Positions 1 to 9,515 of a DNA stretch of 38,310 nt are shown here, piece after piece; the first letter of the stretch is position 1, and every line of letters starts with the position of its first letter. The notes below the pieces were generated by a model. It made no database searches and was not told the origin of the DNA. It saw only the letters and a program-made list of their open reading frames with translations. This DNA is from Streptococcus suis (GTDB lineage: Bacteria > Bacillota > Bacilli > Lactobacillales > Streptococcaceae), in NCBI RefSeq assembly GCF_002964045.1, contig NZ_POPB01000193.1:1-38310 (forward strand), in the 5' to 3' direction. A program made the translations under genes and the position numbers.

Positions 1-236
1 CAGGTCAATTTTCCATTTTCAAAACGTTTGTAAAGCAACCAAAATCCTTGTCCATCCCAATAAAGAGCTTTGAATCGGTCTTTTCGACCTCCGCAGAAGA
101 GATAGACCTGACCGGAGAAGGGATCCAGATTGAATTGACTTTTGACAAGGTAGGCGAGAGAGTCGATCCCTTGACGCATATCTGTTTTCCCGCAAACCAA
201 GTAGACTTGACCTAAATCACTGAGTCGGATGGTCAT
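1..236 (-). CDS. tnpB: IS66 family accessory protein TnpB (partial, C-terminus outside window)
   Basis: The visible 78 residues carry the IS66 Orf2 pattern: an N-terminal segment ending in VCGKTDMRQGIDSLA, then FSGQVYLFCGGRKDRFKALYW and a WLLYKR stretch. In IS66 elements this small protein is needed for transposition together with TnpA and TnpC; its biochemical role is poorly defined. The ATG at 234-236 lies inside the end of the upstream gene (20-nt overlap), which suggests translational coupling. The gene continues beyond position 1. Confidence 0.88.
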   Translation of the reverse strand, partial: MTIRLSDLGQVYLVCGKTDMRQGIDSLAYLVKSQFNLDPFSGQVYLFCGGRKDRFKALYWDGQGFWLLYKRFENGKLT

Positions 237-402
237 AGTGCAGTACCTTATCCAAGATTATTTCCAATTCCTCTTGGTTGATAGAGTGAAAGAAAGTGAG
301 TTCTACTTTTTCGAGACGAATCTTCATCAGAATCTCATTTCTGCTTTTCTTTTCAGAGCGTCGCGATTTTGGAACAGTCAATGGGACGATGGGCTGTGAC
401 AT
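217..402 (-). CDS. IS66 family first ORF (TnpA-like), 61 aa
   Basis: A short, basic N-terminal protein directly upstream of and overlapping tnpB, in the position of IS66 Orf1/TnpA. At 61 residues it is shorter than many TnpA proteins, which often run to about 100 residues with a helix-turn-helix; no clear HTH is visible, so it may be a short form or a decayed one. The start is well supported: GGAGG lies 7 nt before the ATG at 400-402. The Shine-Dalgarno can pair with an upstream segment (see 410-444), which may limit translation. The assignment rests mainly on position next to tnpB. Confidence 0.65.
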   Translation of the reverse strand: MSQPIVPLTVPKSRRSEKKSRNEILMKIRLEKVELTFFHSINQEELEIILDKVLHYDHPTQ

Positions 403-409
403 AATAAAT

Positions 410-444
410 CCTCCAGTTTTGTTTTTCTAACAGTATACTGGAGG
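410..444 (-). promoter_or_regulatory. Hairpin that would mask the IS66 Orf1 ribosome-binding site
   Basis: On the minus strand CCTCCAGT (444-437) and ACTGGAGG (417-410) are perfectly complementary and 19 nt apart. The downstream arm contains the GGAGG Shine-Dalgarno of the IS66 first gene. A -10-like TATACT (437-432) overlaps the upstream arm, so a transcript starting from it would lack that arm and have a free RBS, while read-through RNA from outside would be masked. The -35 for this promoter is poor. The structure is seen; the regulatory role is inferred. Confidence 0.5.
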
Positions 445-484
445 AGGGAGTGAGTAGATAGATACCTTGTTATTGGGCGGTTAC

Positions 485-747
485 GTTAAACGTTTAGATT
501 GAATGCTTTTAAATCGCTAGTTTTGATTTTGGTTGAGTATAAAAAAAATCAATCATTAGAAAATAATCTCAATAAATCAAAAAATAGACTTGCTGAATCA
601 ATCGATATAGCAACATAATTCCTTTTTAAATTATGGGAACATGTTAAAAGTTTCTGTGAAACATTTCAATCATCAAATCAACAAAATCTATTTTTATAAT
701 TTTAGAGTGCAATTTCTAACGATTGAGGAATTGCTCATAACTCTCTC
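485..747. other. AT-rich gap between IS66 end and the ABC operon
   Basis: No coding signal is seen. A weak inverted repeat, GCAATT...AATTGC at about 709-734, sits just past the stop of the permease gene and might be a transcription end, but it lacks a clear T-run on the minus strand. A small dyad GTTTC-TGT-GAAAC lies near 651-663. Confidence 0.4.
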
Positions 748-1557
748 TTATTTTGTACCACGCTGATCCTTCTCAACGGATTTCAATATCTTGACAGATA
801 AATAGGCATAAAAAAGAGAAAATACAATTAAGGCTATCCAACAAATAAATATGTTATGTGGATTATCAGAAATACTGTTAGTTGCATTGGCTAAATATAA
901 TAACGCATCTAATCCAAATCGACTGACCATTCCGTTTGTGAGGAAAGCCAGAGTTCCTTCTAATTGAATTTGTCCTGAGAATAAAAATTGTAAAAGAATA
1001 AAGAATGGCATAATCGTCATTGCTTGCTCAGTATTTTTTACAATCGATGATAACAAGATTCCTAACACATCTGACGCATAAATTATTAAAAAAAATGTTA
1101 AGAAATAGGAGAAGAATCTTAATAAACTTAAGTCACCAAATCGAGACAATTCAGAAATTTTTGACCCATAAAACAAAAAGACTACGGTCATAATAATAAT
1201 CGCTTCTAACAAGGAAATAAGAGCCTGAAAAATTAAATGTGCAACAATATATGACGACAATTTCATTCCAGACCGATACTCATGTTTGATAATATCGCGT
1301 TCTTTGCAAATAACCGTTATAGAATTAAACAGACCAATCCAGATGCATGAACAGGCGAGTATAAAAGATGTTTGAGCAATAGCTGAATTACCGGTCCAAA
1401 AATCTGAGTTAAATCCATTTTTTCCTGAAACTAGACAAGCTACAACTGCAATAATCAAAGTACTCAAAAAAGAATACCAACCTTTTGAATATTGAAATGA
1501 CCTTCTAAACTTACCAAAATATATTGAAACCTGTTCCTTACTTGATGCATAATCCAT
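748..1557 (-). CDS. ABC-2 / ABCG-type transporter permease
   Basis: This 269-residue protein has about six hydrophobic segments, near residues 28-45, 62-85, 103-130, 145-172, 178-200 and 235-258. After the second segment comes CKERDIIKHEYRSGMKLSSY, the ERxxxxxEyrsGmk pattern typical of ABC2_membrane (ABCG/White-like) permeases. It is the membrane half of the transporter whose ATPase is the preceding gene, with only 4 nt between them. The pair resembles the FHA-ABC-permease architecture of proteins such as mycobacterial Rv1747, but split into two chains. The substrate cannot be told. The gene ends the operon; base composition is clearly AT-richer than the core genes, and an IS66 end lies 260 bp away, both consistent with acquired DNA. 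Confidence 0.82.
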   Translation of the reverse strand: MDYASSKEQVSIYFGKFRRSFQYSKGWYSFLSTLIIAVVACLVSGKNGFNSDFWTGNSAIAQTSFILACSCIWIGLFNSITVICKERDIIKHEYRSGMKLSSYIVAHLIFQALISLLEAIIIMTVVFLFYGSKISELSRFGDLSLLRFFSYFLTFFLIIYASDVLGILLSSIVKNTEQAMTIMPFFILLQFLFSGQIQLEGTLAFLTNGMVSRFGLDALLYLANATNSISDNPHNIFICWIALIVFSLFYAYLSVKILKSVEKDQRGTK

Positions 1558-1561
1558 TACC

Positions 1562-3172
1562 TTATCCTCCTCTTTGGTCTAAATACTTTTTATATTTTTG
1601 AATATAATAATCTGGTTCATCTTCAATTTTGGATACAACTAACTCTAACTGATCTGTCTTGAAAAATGTAAGAGCTTCTTCAACAGATCCATAAAATGCT
1701 AATTTTCCACAATGTTCACTCTCACTCTTAGCCAATACAAGAACCTTATCAAATAGTTTCGGCGTCCGATCTGGATTGTGTGAAATAACAATAACAATCT
1801 TCTGATTGTCTGCAATGGATCGCAAACTAGACATAATTACGCGAGCGTTGCTGCCATCTACTCCAGAATCTGGCTCGTCCAAAATAAATACAACAGGATC
1901 GGAAATGTACTCAGTTGCGATACTAAGACGTTTCTTCTCACCTCCGCTAAGCTCTGAAACTAAACTGTCACGCTTCCTTGATAAATTCACCGTTTTCAAA
2001 ACTGTGTCAATCTTTTGCTCCAACAAGTTTTCATCTCTTACAAAATCCCGAACCAACTTCATCTCTGCAGCATTTCTAAGCGTCATATATACTGTATCTT
2101 TTTCTCTATGAAGACTAAACTGAGGAACATTTGCAATTGTTCGCTTCACCATATCAAAATCCTCATATAGATTATTCTTTCCAAGTAAAATCGTCGCATC
2201 TGCTTTCTCATTACCCATAATGGCATTGATAAGAGTCGTTTTTCCAGCCCCTGACCCTCCAAGAATCAAAATCATTTCTCCGGGATTAATTGAAAACTGT
2301 ATGTCCGACAATAGCTTTTTGCTTCCCGCACTGCGTTCCCGAATATTAACCTTTAAGCCCTCCCCATGTTCTAACCCATGGATATTTTCCGCAAGACTAC
2401 TTTTTTCAGACTCTTGTAATTCATCTTGGAAAAACAATACACCACCCAACATAATGAATAATCTGTGATTATAGTTAATTAGGTCCCCATCCCTTAAACG
2501 ACTTCTTGCTGAAATGTGTATTTTATTGACAGTTAATTGCTCTGTTTCACTAGGCTTGATGAATATCAGACCATCTTGATTCATTTCTAGAAATTCAGCT
2601 TTTATTTCTTGAAGCAAGTCGATACTTAACTCGGCTGACTTCCACTTCACATTTTCTTGATTCATCAAACTGAATATATAGCAAGTATCATCAATCCTCA
2701 AACAATCACCATTAATAAAATAGTGTTTTTCTCCAACAGAAAGCATACTAGAATTTACTTGTACTTGAAAACGCATATTCTGGTAATAGTATCCTAAGTA
2801 ATCTTTTGCCACAAATCCTTTATCAGCTTCTAGTACAAAAGAATCGATTTTCAGCGTTTCCACACCATCAATGGTCACTTTAAAGATTAATGGTACCAAA
2901 TGAGTATTTCTAATTTCTTCACCTTTATTTAAATGTACAGAAACCGTATCTTTCATTCTATCCATGATTTGACTTACATTTGAAAAACGATTTGAAACCT
3001 TTTGTTTTATAGTTTCTCCTTGATAAAATAAGTTTTCCAAAGGGACTGATATCTGAATTTTAGCACCATCATTATTCACTAATTCACCACAAAAACCGCA
3101 ATATTTCCAACCTATCCCAAGCGTTTGAGAACATCTATAGCAAGTTCTCTTCACCAAATATTTTTCAATCAT
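1562..3172 (-). CDS. Zinc-ribbon / FHA-like / ABCG-type ABC ATPase fusion
   Basis: This 536-residue protein has three parts. Residues 11-28 form a zinc ribbon (C11, C14, C25, C28). Residues about 95-250 contain two segments that end like FHA domains: INGDCLRIDDTCYIFSL near 153-169, and VNKIHI...RLRDGDLINYNHRLFIML near 215-242. The canonical FHA phosphothreonine-binding Gly-Arg and Ser/His positions are not evident. Residues about 270-500 are an ABC ATPase: Walker A GGSGAGKT (305-312), Q-loop Q351, signature LSGGEKKR (408-415), Walker B VVFILDEP (427-434) and H465. The EKKRLSIATE context after the signature is ABCG/White-like. Its start overlaps the stop of the zinc-ribbon gene upstream as ATGA, and its permease follows 4 nt downstream. 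It presumably powers export; the ribbon and FHA-like parts probably bind partner proteins or sense a modification. Function is not known to me. Confidence 0.82.
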   Translation of the reverse strand: MIEKYLVKRTCYRCSQTLGIGWKYCGFCGELVNNDGAKIQISVPLENLFYQGETIKQKVSNRFSNVSQIMDRMKDTVSVHLNKGEEIRNTHLVPLIFKVTIDGVETLKIDSFVLEADKGFVAKDYLGYYYQNMRFQVQVNSSMLSVGEKHYFINGDCLRIDDTCYIFSLMNQENVKWKSAELSIDLLQEIKAEFLEMNQDGLIFIKPSETEQLTVNKIHISARSRLRDGDLINYNHRLFIMLGGVLFFQDELQESEKSSLAENIHGLEHGEGLKVNIRERSAGSKKLLSDIQFSINPGEMILILGGSGAGKTTLINAIMGNEKADATILLGKNNLYEDFDMVKRTIANVPQFSLHREKDTVYMTLRNAAEMKLVRDFVRDENLLEQKIDTVLKTVNLSRKRDSLVSELSGGEKKRLSIATEYISDPVVFILDEPDSGVDGSNARVIMSSLRSIADNQKIVIVISHNPDRTPKLFDKVLVLAKSESEHCGKLAFYGSVEEALTFFKTDQLELVVSKIEDEPDYYIQKYKKYLDQRGG

Positions 3173-3564
3173 GGCTCCTCCCTACTTGACAACGCACCAC
3201 AGTACGTGCAAAATTGATGGTTATTAGCTATTTTGCGACCACAAGATAAACAATTTTTGCTTTCATATAATTCTGCATCAATTCTCTCCTGTATTTCCAA
3301 CTGAGTATTATACAGTTCCTTTATTCGGGTTAGTTCTTTTTGAAATAATGTTCCTTCCCGAATTTCTTCTGGATGACTTTCAATAAACTGAATTCCTATA
3401 AGCCTATATAAGTCATCAATCATTTCTTGTAGTTGTTGAATCTCTTTTTTCTTCTTATTTGTCTCTCTATTCTTTTGTTGTTCAGAAATGACATCCTGAG
3501 TTGTTTCTTTAACGTGTTCACCAACCTGTGAAACCTTTTCCTTTAATTGATTAATAAAACTCAT
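3169..3564 (-). CDS. Coiled-coil protein with C-terminal zinc ribbon
   Basis: The start is ATG at 3562-3564, because AGGAGG sits 7 nt upstream; an in-frame codon further upstream has no such site. The 131-residue product is highly charged and looks helical or coiled-coil from about residue 5 to 100, rich in K, E, Q and R. It ends in a zinc ribbon, C105-x2-C108-x10-C119-x2-C122. It has no signal peptide or membrane segment. Its ribbon resembles the one at the N-terminus of the ABC ATPase encoded next, and the two genes overlap by 4 nt, so the products are probably made together and may interact. It could be an adaptor or assembly factor for the exporter. I do not recognise a named family. Confidence 0.75.
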   Translation of the reverse strand: MSFINQLKEKVSQVGEHVKETTQDVISEQQKNRETNKKKKEIQQLQEMIDDLYRLIGIQFIESHPEEIREGTLFQKELTRIKELYNTQLEIQERIDAELYESKNCLSCGRKIANNHQFCTYCGALSSREEP

Positions 3565-3896
3565 CAAGATCCTCCTCAATACAGATATCGTCAGTGTTAC
3601 AAACACATTATTCAGGTTACATAAAAATTTTAATCTATCATTTTTGTAAGCTAATACTTTATCGAAAAACAGCGTATTAGTCTATTATTTCATCAAACTC
3701 TTTTCGAAATAGCTAATATTATAATACAAAAAATTCCATGTTACAGTCAATATAGTTATTCAGAGATAATATTCCAAAAATAATTTCAGGACATTATTAG
3801 ACGTTATAACCAACAAACTTGCATATAAAAAAGACAAGCACCTTGTGAGGGCTTGTCAATATTCTAAATAGAAAATTCTCCAGACTTCATCTCGAT
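3565..3896. other. AT-rich gap upstream of the zinc-ribbon operon
   Basis: The gap holds the promoter region of the 748-3564 operon and the terminator of dnaJ. A short inverted repeat GTGTT-ACA-AACAC (about 3592-3604) sits just upstream of the zinc-ribbon gene and could be an operator, but I could not place confident -35/-10 boxes. No other gene is seen. Confidence 0.5.
3826..3857 (-). terminator. Rho-independent terminator of dnaJ
   Basis: GACAAGC (3833-3839) and GCTTGTC (3851-3857) form a perfect 7-bp stem. In the minus direction it is followed by six T residues (A-run 3827-3832). It lies about 40 nt after the dnaJ stop codon. Confidence 0.85.
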
Positions 3897-5033
3897 TTAT
3901 AAATCTTCAAAGGCATCTTTTACCTTGTCAAAGAATCCTTTTTTATGGGGTTTGACATCAATATTTCCCGCTGCCGCAAATTCTTTAAGGGCTGCACGTT
4001 GGCGGTCATTCAAGCCTGTCGGAGTGACAATATTGACGGTCACATATTGGTCACCGATGGCACCACCACGGACACTTGGGGCACCTTTTCCTTTGAGTCG
4101 GAAGGTCTTACCAGTCTGGGTACCTTCAGGAATGACCATATCCACATCACCGTGAACTGTTGGTACATGAACAGTATCACCAAGTGCTGCTTGGACAAAG
4201 TTGAGGTCTAATTTATAGTAAATGGTTGTCCCTTCACGTTCAAACTTGTCTGATGCCTGAACTTGAACTACAACGTAAAGATCTCCGTATGGACCACCAT
4301 TGAAACCAGCTTCCCCTTGACCTGCCAAGCGAATGCGTTGACCGGTTTCCACACCTGCTGGCACCTTAACCGTCACTGTATGGGCTTGTTTTTCATGACC
4401 AGTTCCATGACAGGTTGTACATGGGTCTTTGATTTGTTTTCCGCGACCATGACAGACATCACAGGTCATTTGACGGCGCATAGTTCCAAGCGGAGTTTGG
4501 GTGTCCACATTGATCACTCCAGAACCATGACAACGCCCACAGGTTACAGGACTTGTTCCAGGTTTGGCACCTGAACCTGTACAGGTTCGACAAGTTGCCT
4601 CACGGTTATAGGACACCTCACGTTCCACACCAAAAATCGCTTCTTCAAACTTCAAGTTGACCGCATACTGCAAGTCATCCCCTTGACGAGGTGCATTAGG
4701 ATTGCGGGTCGCACCACCTCCGCCAAAGAAGCTAGAGAAAATGTCTTCAAAGCCACCGAAACCTGCTCCGTCGAAACCACCAAAACCACCTGCTCCACCA
4801 CCGAAGCCTCCATTGGCTCCTGCAGGACCATATTGGTCATAGGCAGAACGTTTTTGCGGATCGCTTAAGGTTTCATAAGCCTCTTGGACCTCCTTGTATT
4901 TATCCTCCGCACCCGGATCCTTATTAATATCTGGATGGTACTTCTTCGAAAGCTTCCGATAAGCCTTCTTAATCTCGTCTGGCGAAGCATTCTTAGAAAC
5001 ACCAAGACGATCGTAAAATTCAGTATTGTTCAT
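3897..5033 (-). CDS. dnaJ: Chaperone protein DnaJ (Hsp40)
   Basis: DnaJ delivers unfolded proteins to DnaK in the cytoplasm and stimulates its ATPase. At 378 residues it is a full-length type I DnaJ. Its parts in order are: a J domain at residues 1-70 with the catalytic HPD at 33-35; a Gly/Phe-rich linker of about 75-115; a cysteine-rich zinc domain with four CxxCxGxG repeats ([32 protein letters not shown]); and two C-terminal substrate-binding domains. It is the last gene of the heat-shock cluster, but 640 bp of hairpin-rich DNA and the dnaK terminator separate it from dnaK, so it may have a weaker or separate transcript. No CIRCE was seen directly in front of it. Confidence 0.98.
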   Translation of the reverse strand: MNNTEFYDRLGVSKNASPDEIKKAYRKLSKKYHPDINKDPGAEDKYKEVQEAYETLSDPQKRSAYDQYGPAGANGGFGGGAGGFGGFDGAGFGGFEDIFSSFFGGGGATRNPNAPRQGDDLQYAVNLKFEEAIFGVEREVSYNREATCRTCTGSGAKPGTSPVTCGRCHGSGVINVDTQTPLGTMRRQMTCDVCHGRGKQIKDPCTTCHGTGHEKQAHTVTVKVPAGVETGQRIRLAGQGEAGFNGGPYGDLYVVVQVQASDKFEREGTTIYYKLDLNFVQAALGDTVHVPTVHGDVDMVIPEGTQTGKTFRLKGKGAPSVRGGAIGDQYVTVNIVTPTGLNDRQRAALKEFAAAGNIDVKPHKKGFFDKVKDAFEDL

Positions 5034-5469
5034 AGTTTATGATACAAAAGGCGTTAAGAAAACCGTATGAAAATAGGAAACTGACGCAGTGTGCCTAACA
5101 CACTAGGAAGTTTATCTTTTTCACTAGGTTTTTAGCCTGTGTTCGAATTACCGAACTTGTATTCCTTTCTTTAGAGTATAGAAAGTCGCCCGTGTTCAGT
5201 TACGAACACTTTCCTTTCTGTAAAAGTTAGAAGGGTATTTACCCAAAAACAGAGGCTGGGTTGCAACCTCTGTGATTGGAAATTTTATTGACGAAATGAT
5301 TTTATTCTCAGGAAGATGAGAACTGAGTTCGAGCTAAGAACTTCGGAAAAAATGATTTTCCGAACCCTAGATACTCAAAGAAATTCAAGACTAGGCTTAG
5401 GCAACTGGACGAAGATTGAACTAGTGTCCATCAAGGAGAGTTAACGAAGCCTAGTGAAGAATTTCATAG

Positions 5470-5501
5470 CTCGGGATAAAAAGGTCTCCTGAACCATTTA
5501 C
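5470..5501 (+). repeat. Copy 1 of CTCGGG(C/A)TAAAA-hairpin-TTTAC repeat (degenerate)
   Basis: This 32-bp segment starts CTCGGGATAAAA and ends ATTTAC, with a weak GGT...ACC stem between. It matches the flanks of the copies at 5642-5674 and 28318-28350 while its central stem differs. Confidence 0.5.
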
Positions 5502-5641
5502 GACGTGAGAAAACAAAGTCGATAATACTTTGTTTTCGAGCTAGTAAGACATCTAGGTTAGCCGCAATAGCGGTAACCGTTAACTGATGAGCTACTTTTA
5601 GTAGCCATCAGTTTTGGTATCCTCGCTTCCGAATCTCTCGA

Positions 5642-5673
5642 CTCGGGCTAAAAACGTTCCCCGAACGTTTTTA

Positions 5674-5674
<1 letters not shown>
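5642..5674 (+). repeat. Copy 2 of CTCGGGCTAAAA-hairpin-TTTTAC repeat; overlaps dnaK terminator
   Basis: A 33-bp segment starting CTCGGGCTAAAA and ending TTTTTAC, with the stem AAAAACGTTC/GAACGTTTTT between. The same length and flanks recur at 28318-28350 on the other strand with an unrelated stem sequence. Confidence 0.6.
5650..5673 (-). terminator. Rho-independent terminator of dnaK
   Basis: On the minus strand AAAAACGTTC-GGGG-AACGTTTTT forms a near-perfect stem ending in a T-run and begins immediately after the dnaK TAG (5674-5676). The inverted repeat is symmetric, so it could also act on the plus strand. Confidence 0.8.
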
Positions 5675-7509
<1,835 letters not shown>

Positions 7510-7581
7510 TTAATTTACTTTCTTTTCAAGTAGTTTAACGACTTCTCGGTCAGGTTTCTTTTTTGGAAAATAGCAGAGCGA

Positions 7582-8094
7582 CTATTCTGACACAACCACC
7601 ATAGCCGGTCTCAGCAAGCGTTCATGCAGCTTGTAGCCTTTTTGGAAGACTTGTGCAATGTGTTCTGCTGGGCAATCGTCTGTGGCTGGAACAGTTTGAA
7701 TAGCCATGTGAAGATTTGGGTCAAAGACATCTGTTGCGACTTCTTCTACCCCTTCTTCTTTGAGGGCTTGAATCAGGCTTTCCTGTACCATTTCCAAGCC
7801 TTTTTTGACATCTTCTGTCAGACCTTCGACTTGAAGGGCACGCTCCAAGTTATCCAAACTCGGCAAAATTTTCTTGGCCAAGTCTTGCGAACGGTAACGT
7901 TGAATGGTTTGGCGTTCCTCGTTGGCACGGCGTTGTATATTTTGCATTTCAGCGTGAGCACGAAGGTACTTGTTTTCAAATTCCTCTGCACGCTCATTTG
8001 CCAAATCCAATTCTGATTTTTCAGGCGTCTCCGCAACTTCTTCTGTTGTTTCAACCTCTTCTACGATTTCTTCGTTTTTGATTTCTTCTGACAA
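7582..8094 (-). CDS. grpE: Nucleotide exchange factor GrpE
   Basis: GrpE releases ADP from DnaK and acts as a dimer in the cytoplasm. The 170-residue protein has an acidic, low-complexity N-terminus (residues 1-25 rich in E and V), a long helix typical of GrpE ([20 protein letters not shown]), and a C-terminal beta domain with the family pattern [16 protein letters not shown], ending with [14 protein letters not shown]. It lies 12 nt after hrcA and 87 nt before dnaK, in the usual hrcA-grpE-dnaK order, so it shares HrcA/CIRCE heat-shock control. Confidence 0.98.
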   Translation of the reverse strand: MSEEIKNEEIVEEVETTEEVAETPEKSELDLANERAEEFENKYLRAHAEMQNIQRRANEERQTIQRYRSQDLAKKILPSLDNLERALQVEGLTEDVKKGLEMVQESLIQALKEEGVEEVATDVFDPNLHMAIQTVPATDDCPAEHIAQVFQKGYKLHERLLRPAMVVVSE

Positions 8095-8106
8095 AGCATT
8101 CTCCTT

Positions 8107-9141
8107 CTAATTGACTTCGTAATGATTACTACTTAGATAACGGTAGTAATCGGTTAATTTCATAAATAGGACGCGACTGATGATGTTAATCAAACTCATC
8201 TGCCTACGGTAGTCCATGTCAACAGGACCAAGCAAACTCATCTGGGCCATGCCCCGATAGGGGATTGGAAAGCGATGATGAATGACTGTCACATCCGCTA
8301 GGGCAAGGTCTCTATGTTCCGCCACAGAAATGCTGGTCTGCTGGTTTGGCGCCAAACCCTGCCGCAACTCTGGTGCCAATAGCTGAGGACTATCCAAGAG
8401 TTGGTAGGTGGCGAGGTTGCCGTAGGTCAGCGAGGCAACTTTTCCACTGATAAAGACTGATTCTTGGAAGAGATTGGAAAAGATGTAATCCATGAGATCC
8501 AAGACATTGTCCGTCGTGGTAAAGTAACGCTGCACCACCTGGGGAATCTCCGTCCGCAACTTATAGTGAATAGACAAGACTGTCTGTCCAACGAAACGTT
8601 CATCCACCAGGCGTTTGAGCACTTCCAAGTCCCTGGTCAAAAAGTTCTTGGGAATGGCAAACTGGACAGTGACAGGTTTGGACTGGTCCAAAGTCAAGAC
8701 TGCCAGAGCATCGTGGCTACTGAGCTGCACGATGTCAAAGGAAGTCAGCTGCTGACTGGTCGGCTCCACATCTAAAATGACCGAGGTGTAGCCTGTCAAA
8801 TCCGCTAGGACCTGACTTGCCCGCTCCAAGATGTCCTCTAGCTTGAAGGCTTCAAAGTCGAAGGCCTTGACCACTTGATAAACATCTTCTTCATCGATGT
8901 GTTCCAGATTAAGCGAGTGGTTGACAAAGTATTGAAAACCAGCCCGACTGGGCATCCGACCACTTGAAGTGTGGGCCTTTTCTAGCAAGCCCAACTGCTC
9001 CAACTTAGCCATGTCATTGCGAATGGTAGCGGAGCTGGAAGCAATCATCTCCTGCAAGGCCTTAGAACCAACTGGCTCATGATGGCGCGTAAATAATTCA
9101 ACAATCAGATTCAAAATATCATTTTGACGTTGGGTAATCAT
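8107..9141 (-). CDS. hrcA: Heat-inducible transcription repressor HrcA
   Basis: HrcA binds CIRCE operators and represses the class I heat-shock genes; it is kept active by GroEL. The likely start is the ATG at 9139-9141 ([10 protein letters not shown]), since AAAGGAG lies 5-8 nt before it and family members start this way; an in-frame codon 7 residues upstream is possible. This gives 344 residues. The N-terminal winged helix holds [28 protein letters not shown] and [13 protein letters not shown]-like inserted/dimerisation region follows, and the C-terminal part contains [14 protein letters not shown]. It is first in the operon, with two CIRCE sites upstream, so it represses itself. Confidence 0.97.
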   Translation of the reverse strand: MITQRQNDILNLIVELFTRHHEPVGSKALQEMIASSSATIRNDMAKLEQLGLLEKAHTSSGRMPSRAGFQYFVNHSLNLEHIDEEDVYQVVKAFDFEAFKLEDILERASQVLADLTGYTSVILDVEPTSQQLTSFDIVQLSSHDALAVLTLDQSKPVTVQFAIPKNFLTRDLEVLKRLVDERFVGQTVLSIHYKLRTEIPQVVQRYFTTTDNVLDLMDYIFSNLFQESVFISGKVASLTYGNLATYQLLDSPQLLAPELRQGLAPNQQTSISVAEHRDLALADVTVIHHRFPIPYRGMAQMSLLGPVDMDYRRQMSLINIISRVLFMKLTDYYRYLSSNHYEVN

Positions 9142-9177
9142 CTCCGCTCCTTTCATGAACACGATTGATTTCTAACT

Positions 9178-9204
9178 TTAGCACTCTTGTAGGTTGAGTG
9201 CTAA
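9178..9204. promoter_or_regulatory. CIRCE operator 1 (downstream of the promoter)
   Basis: Perfect TTAGCACTC-N9-GAGTGCTAA, the consensus HrcA operator, lying between the -10 box and the hrcA start codon, in the 5' leader. Confidence 0.97.
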
Positions 9205-9217
9205 ACTATATACTCTC

Positions 9218-9245
9218 ATTATACGCCGAAAAAATGGATTGTCAA
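9218..9245 (-). promoter_or_regulatory. SigA-type promoter of the hrcA-grpE-dnaK operon
   Basis: On the minus strand TTGACA (9245-9240) and TATAAT (9223-9218) are both full consensus with a 16-bp spacer. The promoter sits exactly between the two CIRCE operators, giving strong transcription when HrcA is released. Confidence 0.95.
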
Positions 9246-9262
9246 GAGAAAAAGACAAAAAA

Positions 9263-9289
9263 TTAGCACTCTTTTACCTAGAGTGCTAA
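9263..9289. promoter_or_regulatory. CIRCE operator 2 (upstream of the promoter)
   Basis: A second perfect TTAGCACTC-N9-GAGTGCTAA, 18 bp upstream of the -35 box. Its centre is 85 bp from that of the first operator, so two HrcA dimers could bracket the promoter. Confidence 0.97.
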
Positions 9290-9359
9290 AAATCAGTCTG
9301 AAGACCGAGAATGGCGGATGTCCTAATAATAAAAGTCCTTTTTCACAAATATTTTTGAT

Positions 9360-9515
9360 TTACTTTTCTTCCTTCATATCAATTAAATTCCAAAAGTTTA
9401 AAATCATTATCAGCGTTATTGCAATCAAGCTGATAAAACTATTTCGATTTAGAAAAATCACTGCGAAGATTGCAAGTGCATTGATGAGGGTTGCTATACG
9501 TTTTTGTTTTGTCAT
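9360..9515 (-). CDS. Small membrane protein, 51 aa
   Basis: The ATG at 9513-9515 overlaps the stop of the DUF2812 gene as ATGA, with GGAGG 8 nt upstream, so translation is very likely coupled. The product begins MTKQKRIATLIN, then has two hydrophobic stretches, about residues 9-21 (ALAIFAVIFL) and 27-43 (FISLIAITLIMILNFW), separated by NRN, and ends in a charged MKEEK tail. It is probably an integral membrane protein forming a hairpin. I do not recognise a family. It is the third gene of the PadR operon, and DUF2812 proteins are also membrane-anchored, so the two may act together at the membrane. Confidence 0.72.
   Translation of the reverse strand: MTKQKRIATLINALAIFAVIFLNRNSFISLIAITLIMILNFWNLIDMKEEK

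Larger units (their letters stand above)
1..484 (-). mobile_element. IS66-family insertion sequence, partial (5' end of the element)
   Basis: Two overlapping minus-strand genes of IS66 type lie here, and the element runs off the left edge of the window, so the large transposase gene (TnpC) is not visible. The outer boundary is inferred. On the minus strand, position 484 begins with GTAACCGCCC, and IS66 elements commonly start with GTAA; the next 8 bases would then be one copy of the target duplication. The other end is out of view, so neither the inverted repeat nor the duplication can be confirmed. Confidence 0.75.
5034..5673. other. Hairpin-rich dnaK-dnaJ intergenic region
   Basis: No gene is seen in this 640 bp. 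It contains several perfect or near-perfect hairpins: CAGAGG...CCTCTG (5250-5272), TTCGGAAAA-AATGA-TTTTCCGAA (5342-5364), ACTAGGCTT...AAGCCTAGT (5390-5455), AAAACAAAG...CTTTGTTTT (5510-5536) and AACTGATG...CATCAGTT near 5581-5614. A degenerate tandem duplication is also visible: a GTGTTC/GAAC dyad followed by tTTCCTTTCT occurs at 5136-5171 and 5188-5219. No clear dnaJ promoter could be picked out. The stretch may carry regulatory RNA or simply accumulated repeats. Confidence 0.6.
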
